From: Bacillota bacterium
GTDB taxonomy: Bacteria; Bacillota_I; Bacilli_A; Acholeplasmatales; Acholeplasmataceae
Assembly (NCBI GenBank): GCA_023458995.1
Contig: JAEWVV010000122.1
Location: 1-7,736 of the forward strand
Reading direction: 5' to 3'
Length of the DNA: 7,736 nt
Shown here: piece by piece, positions 5,842-7,736 of the stretch
How positions within the stretch are numbered: the first letter of the stretch is position 1
How the letters are laid out: every line of letters starts with the position of its first letter
Notes under the pieces: generated by a model
What the model was told of the DNA's origin: nothing
The model's database searches: none
The model's input: only the letters and a program-made list of their open reading frames with translations
Made by a program: the position numbers and the translations under genes

Positions 5842-7331
5842 ATAAGAAACTTGGTATTTTATTCTTAGCAAGTGTTATCCTCGCATTCTTTGCTGGATTT
5901 TTCACTGAAAGAATTCTTCCATCATCTCCTGAGACAAATACAACCGATATGTTTGAATACATCATTGAATCATTTGATCGTTATTATTACTACGATATCG
6001 ATGATGAGGATGTTCATGACGCTTTTATTAGTGCCATGGAAGCAACCATCAATAAGATTGCTGAAAAAAATGGTGATCCTTATACAAGATTACTTGCAAC
6101 ACCGCTTGCATCTGGTGCAACAGATGATGAAAAGTTCGTAGGTATTGGGATAAGTTTTCTTTTTGAAGAAAATGATATCAGAATTGGTTATGTCTACCCA
6201 CAAGGTGCTGCACATTTAAAGTTATACCCTTATGATTTAATCATTGGAGTTAAACAAACAGATGAAATGATCTATTTTAAAGATTTAGAAGATTCTGATG
6301 AAGTCTTAGAACTTATTTCAGGCAGCGAAGGTGACGTCAAAGAATTTATCGTAAAAGATGCGGATGGAAATGAGAATATTGTATCTATTTCCTATCAAGA
6401 AATCTTAACACCGACAGCTTATTCTAAAGATCTAAGTGAATCTAATATCGCTTATATTAAGATTGAAAGTTTCGCTTCCTCATCTGAAACATCACTTGGA
6501 ACAGCACAAGTGTTCCAAAATACATTAAATGCGCTTGAACAAACGATTCTTCAAGGCGAAAATAAAACACTTATTCTAGATTTACGTGATAATCCAGGAG
6601 GTGCACTAACCGCACTTCATAACCAGGGTGTCAGTCAATTAATTCCAGGTATTACACAACAACTTCTTACCAGAAACTTAGAAGCACCCCTTTTCACCAT
6701 GATTCCAAAATCAGGAACTGTTGAAAGTTTCTTTGGTGCACTTGCTGAAAAGAAACCTTATGATATCAAAGTCTTAGTCAATGAAAATTCAGCATCTGCA
6801 GCAGAAGTGCTTGCTGCAGCACTCCAAAGTAAGGGTGGGTATGAACTCTATGGGAGACCAACCTTTGGTAAAGGAGTCTACCAAAATCAAGTTCGATTGC
6901 AAGATATCAATAATATCCGTTATTATTTAGTATTTACAGAAGGTGAGTGGTTCTATGATGGAGATAAGAATGTTTCTGATACACCACTTGTCGTTAATGA
7001 ATTACCAAAAACAGGTATTAAGAGTTTAGATGCACCTGTTTATATGGGTGAAATGTCATATGATCATGTTTATCAAGAACTGATTGATTATCAAAAATTC
7101 TTCAATCTATACTTTGATCTTACAGGCTTAAATCAATTACGAGAAGACGGATATTTCGATTTAAAGACACGAGATAGAGTTCAAGCATTTAATCTTGAAT
7201 ATGGTATAACTGGTCAAACGATTAGTTTAGAGACAGCACGCAAAGTACATGAAATATATATGGACTACTTATTTGATTTAACCAAAGATGATGAACTTCA
7301 AGAACTCATTTTGATCATTAAAAACAGTTAA
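5835..7331 (+). CDS. S41 family C-terminal processing peptidase with PDZ and peptidoglycan-binding-like domains
   Basis: This 498-residue CtpA/CtpB-type serine protease has an uncleaved-looking N-terminal anchor (hydrophobic residues about 6-23 after KK), so the body should lie outside the membrane. A helical segment follows (about 35-90), then a PDZ domain (about 98-195), the protease core, and a C-terminal PG_binding_1-like module (about 428-475, with DGYFDLKTRDRVQAFNLEYG). The catalytic residues are Ser321 in NSASAAE, Lys346 in PTFGKGVYQ and Gln350; the spacings of 25 and 4 match the Ser-Lys-Gln triad of Bacillus CtpB. LDLRDNPGG (248-256) is the conserved core strand and turn. The PDZ has diverged: the usual 'PA-x-x-AG-[IV]-x-x-GD' reads GAAHLKLYPYD, and the usual RG-x-x-G reads SGSEG (162-166). 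AGGGAG at 5821-5826 precedes ATG 5835 by eight bases. The stop overlaps recX by one base. The protease substrate cannot be told from sequence. Confidence 0.93.
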   Translation: MVNKKLGILFLASVILAFFAGFFTERILPSSPETNTTDMFEYIIESFDRYYYYDIDDEDVHDAFISAMEATINKIAEKNGDPYTRLLATPLASGATDDEKFVGIGISFLFEENDIRIGYVYPQGAAHLKLYPYDLIIGVKQTDEMIYFKDLEDSDEVLELISGSEGDVKEFIVKDADGNENIVSISYQEILTPTAYSKDLSESNIAYIKIESFASSSETSLGTAQVFQNTLNALEQTILQGENKTLILDLRDNPGGALTALHNQGVSQLIPGITQQLLTRNLEAPLFTMIPKSGTVESFFGALAEKKPYDIKVLVNENSASAAEVLAAALQSKGGYELYGRPTFGKGVYQNQVRLQDINNIRYYLVFTEGEWFYDGDKNVSDTPLVVNELPKTGIKSLDAPVYMGEMSYDHVYQELIDYQKFFNLYFDLTGLNQLREDGYFDLKTRDRVQAFNLEYGITGQTISLETARKVHEIYMDYLFDLTKDDELQELILIIKNS

Positions 7332-7736
7332 TGGAAAAGATCATTACATCGCTTAAAAAAGCGAAGAATCATGTTTTATTAACCATTGAAAAAAAAGAGA
7401 TTTTATGTCAACCAGAGTTGATCATTAAATATCATCTCGCTGTTGGAAAAACGATGGATGATGAAACCTATCAAAACTTCATCAATGAAAATAACTATCT
7501 ATCATGTCTTCGACTTGCACTAGAAAAGCTTAAAAAAATGATGACTGTTGAAGAAATGAGACTTTATTTGAGTGAGACCTCATTTCCACTTGGTATCCAA
7601 AAACAAGTCATACATTATTTAATCGAGAAAAAGTATTTAGATGATGCAAGTTATGCAAAAGCCTATTTAACCCTTAAGAAGCATTCTTTAGGTCCTTCGA
7701 TGATTGAGTATAATTTAAAACAAAAAGGTCTTAAAG
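7331..7736 (+). CDS. recX: RecX family regulatory protein (3' truncated by window edge)
   Basis: ATG 7331 overlaps the protease stop (TAATG) and opens a frame that runs 135 codons to the window edge. The N-terminal part (MEKIITSLKK, then VLLTIEKKEILC) matches the beta-rich leader of Gram-positive RecX. Next come the helical repeats, with ALEKLKKMMTVEEMRLYL at about 63-80 and YLDDASYAKAYLTLKKHSLG at about 102-121, followed by IEYNLKQKGLK; the YLDD-x-x-YA and LKQKG patterns are typical of the RecX tandem three-helix repeats. RecX binds RecA filaments and modulates recombination and the SOS response. There is no Shine-Dalgarno sequence (the preceding bases are AT-rich: ATCATTAAAAACAGTTA), so translation probably depends on coupling to the upstream gene. 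About one third to one half of a typical RecX may be missing beyond the edge. Confidence 0.88.
   Translation, partial: MEKIITSLKKAKNHVLLTIEKKEILCQPELIIKYHLAVGKTMDDETYQNFINENNYLSCLRLALEKLKKMMTVEEMRLYLSETSFPLGIQKQVIHYLIEKKYLDDASYAKAYLTLKKHSLGPSMIEYNLKQKGLK

Noticed and set aside
5872..6141. Forward 89-codon frame inside the S41 protease gene
   Set aside because: It is in another frame of a gene with clear anchor and PDZ features, without its own ribosome binding site or domain.
6800..6825. Inverted repeat around TGCTGCAGCA in the protease gene
   Set aside because: It falls on the conserved Ala-rich helix after the catalytic Ser (AAEVLAAAL), where GCA/GCT codons create it; there is no T-tract and no regulatory position.
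1..7736. CRISPR arrays, tRNA/rRNA genes, insertion sequences, att sites
   Set aside because: I found no direct repeats with spacers, no tRNA-like cloverleaf or rRNA segments, and no transposase or terminal repeats. The only intergenic gap is 142 bases, and it is explained by a terminator and a promoter.

Overview
The window is a compact, AT-rich stretch of bacterial chromosome with every gene on the + strand. It reads as ordinary core genome, not a mobile or accessory region. Every complete gene ends in TAA, tryptophan is written TGG, and a full release factor 2 gene (the factor that reads UGA stops) is present. The standard code therefore applies. The secA-prfB-YitT-type-S41 protease order recalls the secA/prfB/yvjA/ctpB neighbourhood of Bacillus, without ftsEX (from memory). 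A LemA/DUF3137 pair, a SecA without its zinc tail and strong Shine-Dalgarno sites suggest a low-GC Bacillota or a basal, UGA-stop Mollicutes lineage (Acholeplasma- or Izemoplasma-like). That placement is inference.

Layout. Positions 1-1264 hold the end of one operon: a DUF3137 gene that enters from the left and is split between two reading frames near an A8 tract, followed by a one-base-overlapping LemA-family membrane protein gene. A rho-independent terminator follows lemA at about 1280-1307. A promoter (about 1352-1383) then starts a second operon running off the right edge: secA, prfB, a YitT/DUF2179 membrane protein, an S41 C-terminal processing peptidase and a 3'-truncated recX. After secA-prfB, which are separated by 12 bases, each gene overlaps its predecessor by 1-8 bases. 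No terminator is visible inside this operon, so co-transcription and translational coupling are likely.

Functions. SecA is the ATPase motor of Sec protein export. RF2 terminates translation at UGA/UAA. The YitT protein is an integral membrane protein of unknown role. The S41 protein is a membrane-anchored serine protease with a PDZ domain and a C-terminal peptidoglycan-binding-like domain. RecX modulates RecA. The operon mixes export, membrane or envelope, translation and recombination functions.

I see no novel defence, CRISPR or mobile system. The points most worth a second look are the DUF3137 frame break at a heptameric A slippery site, the prfB gene without its usual programmed frameshift, the SecA tail that ends where the zinc motif would begin, and the changes in the protease PDZ domain.
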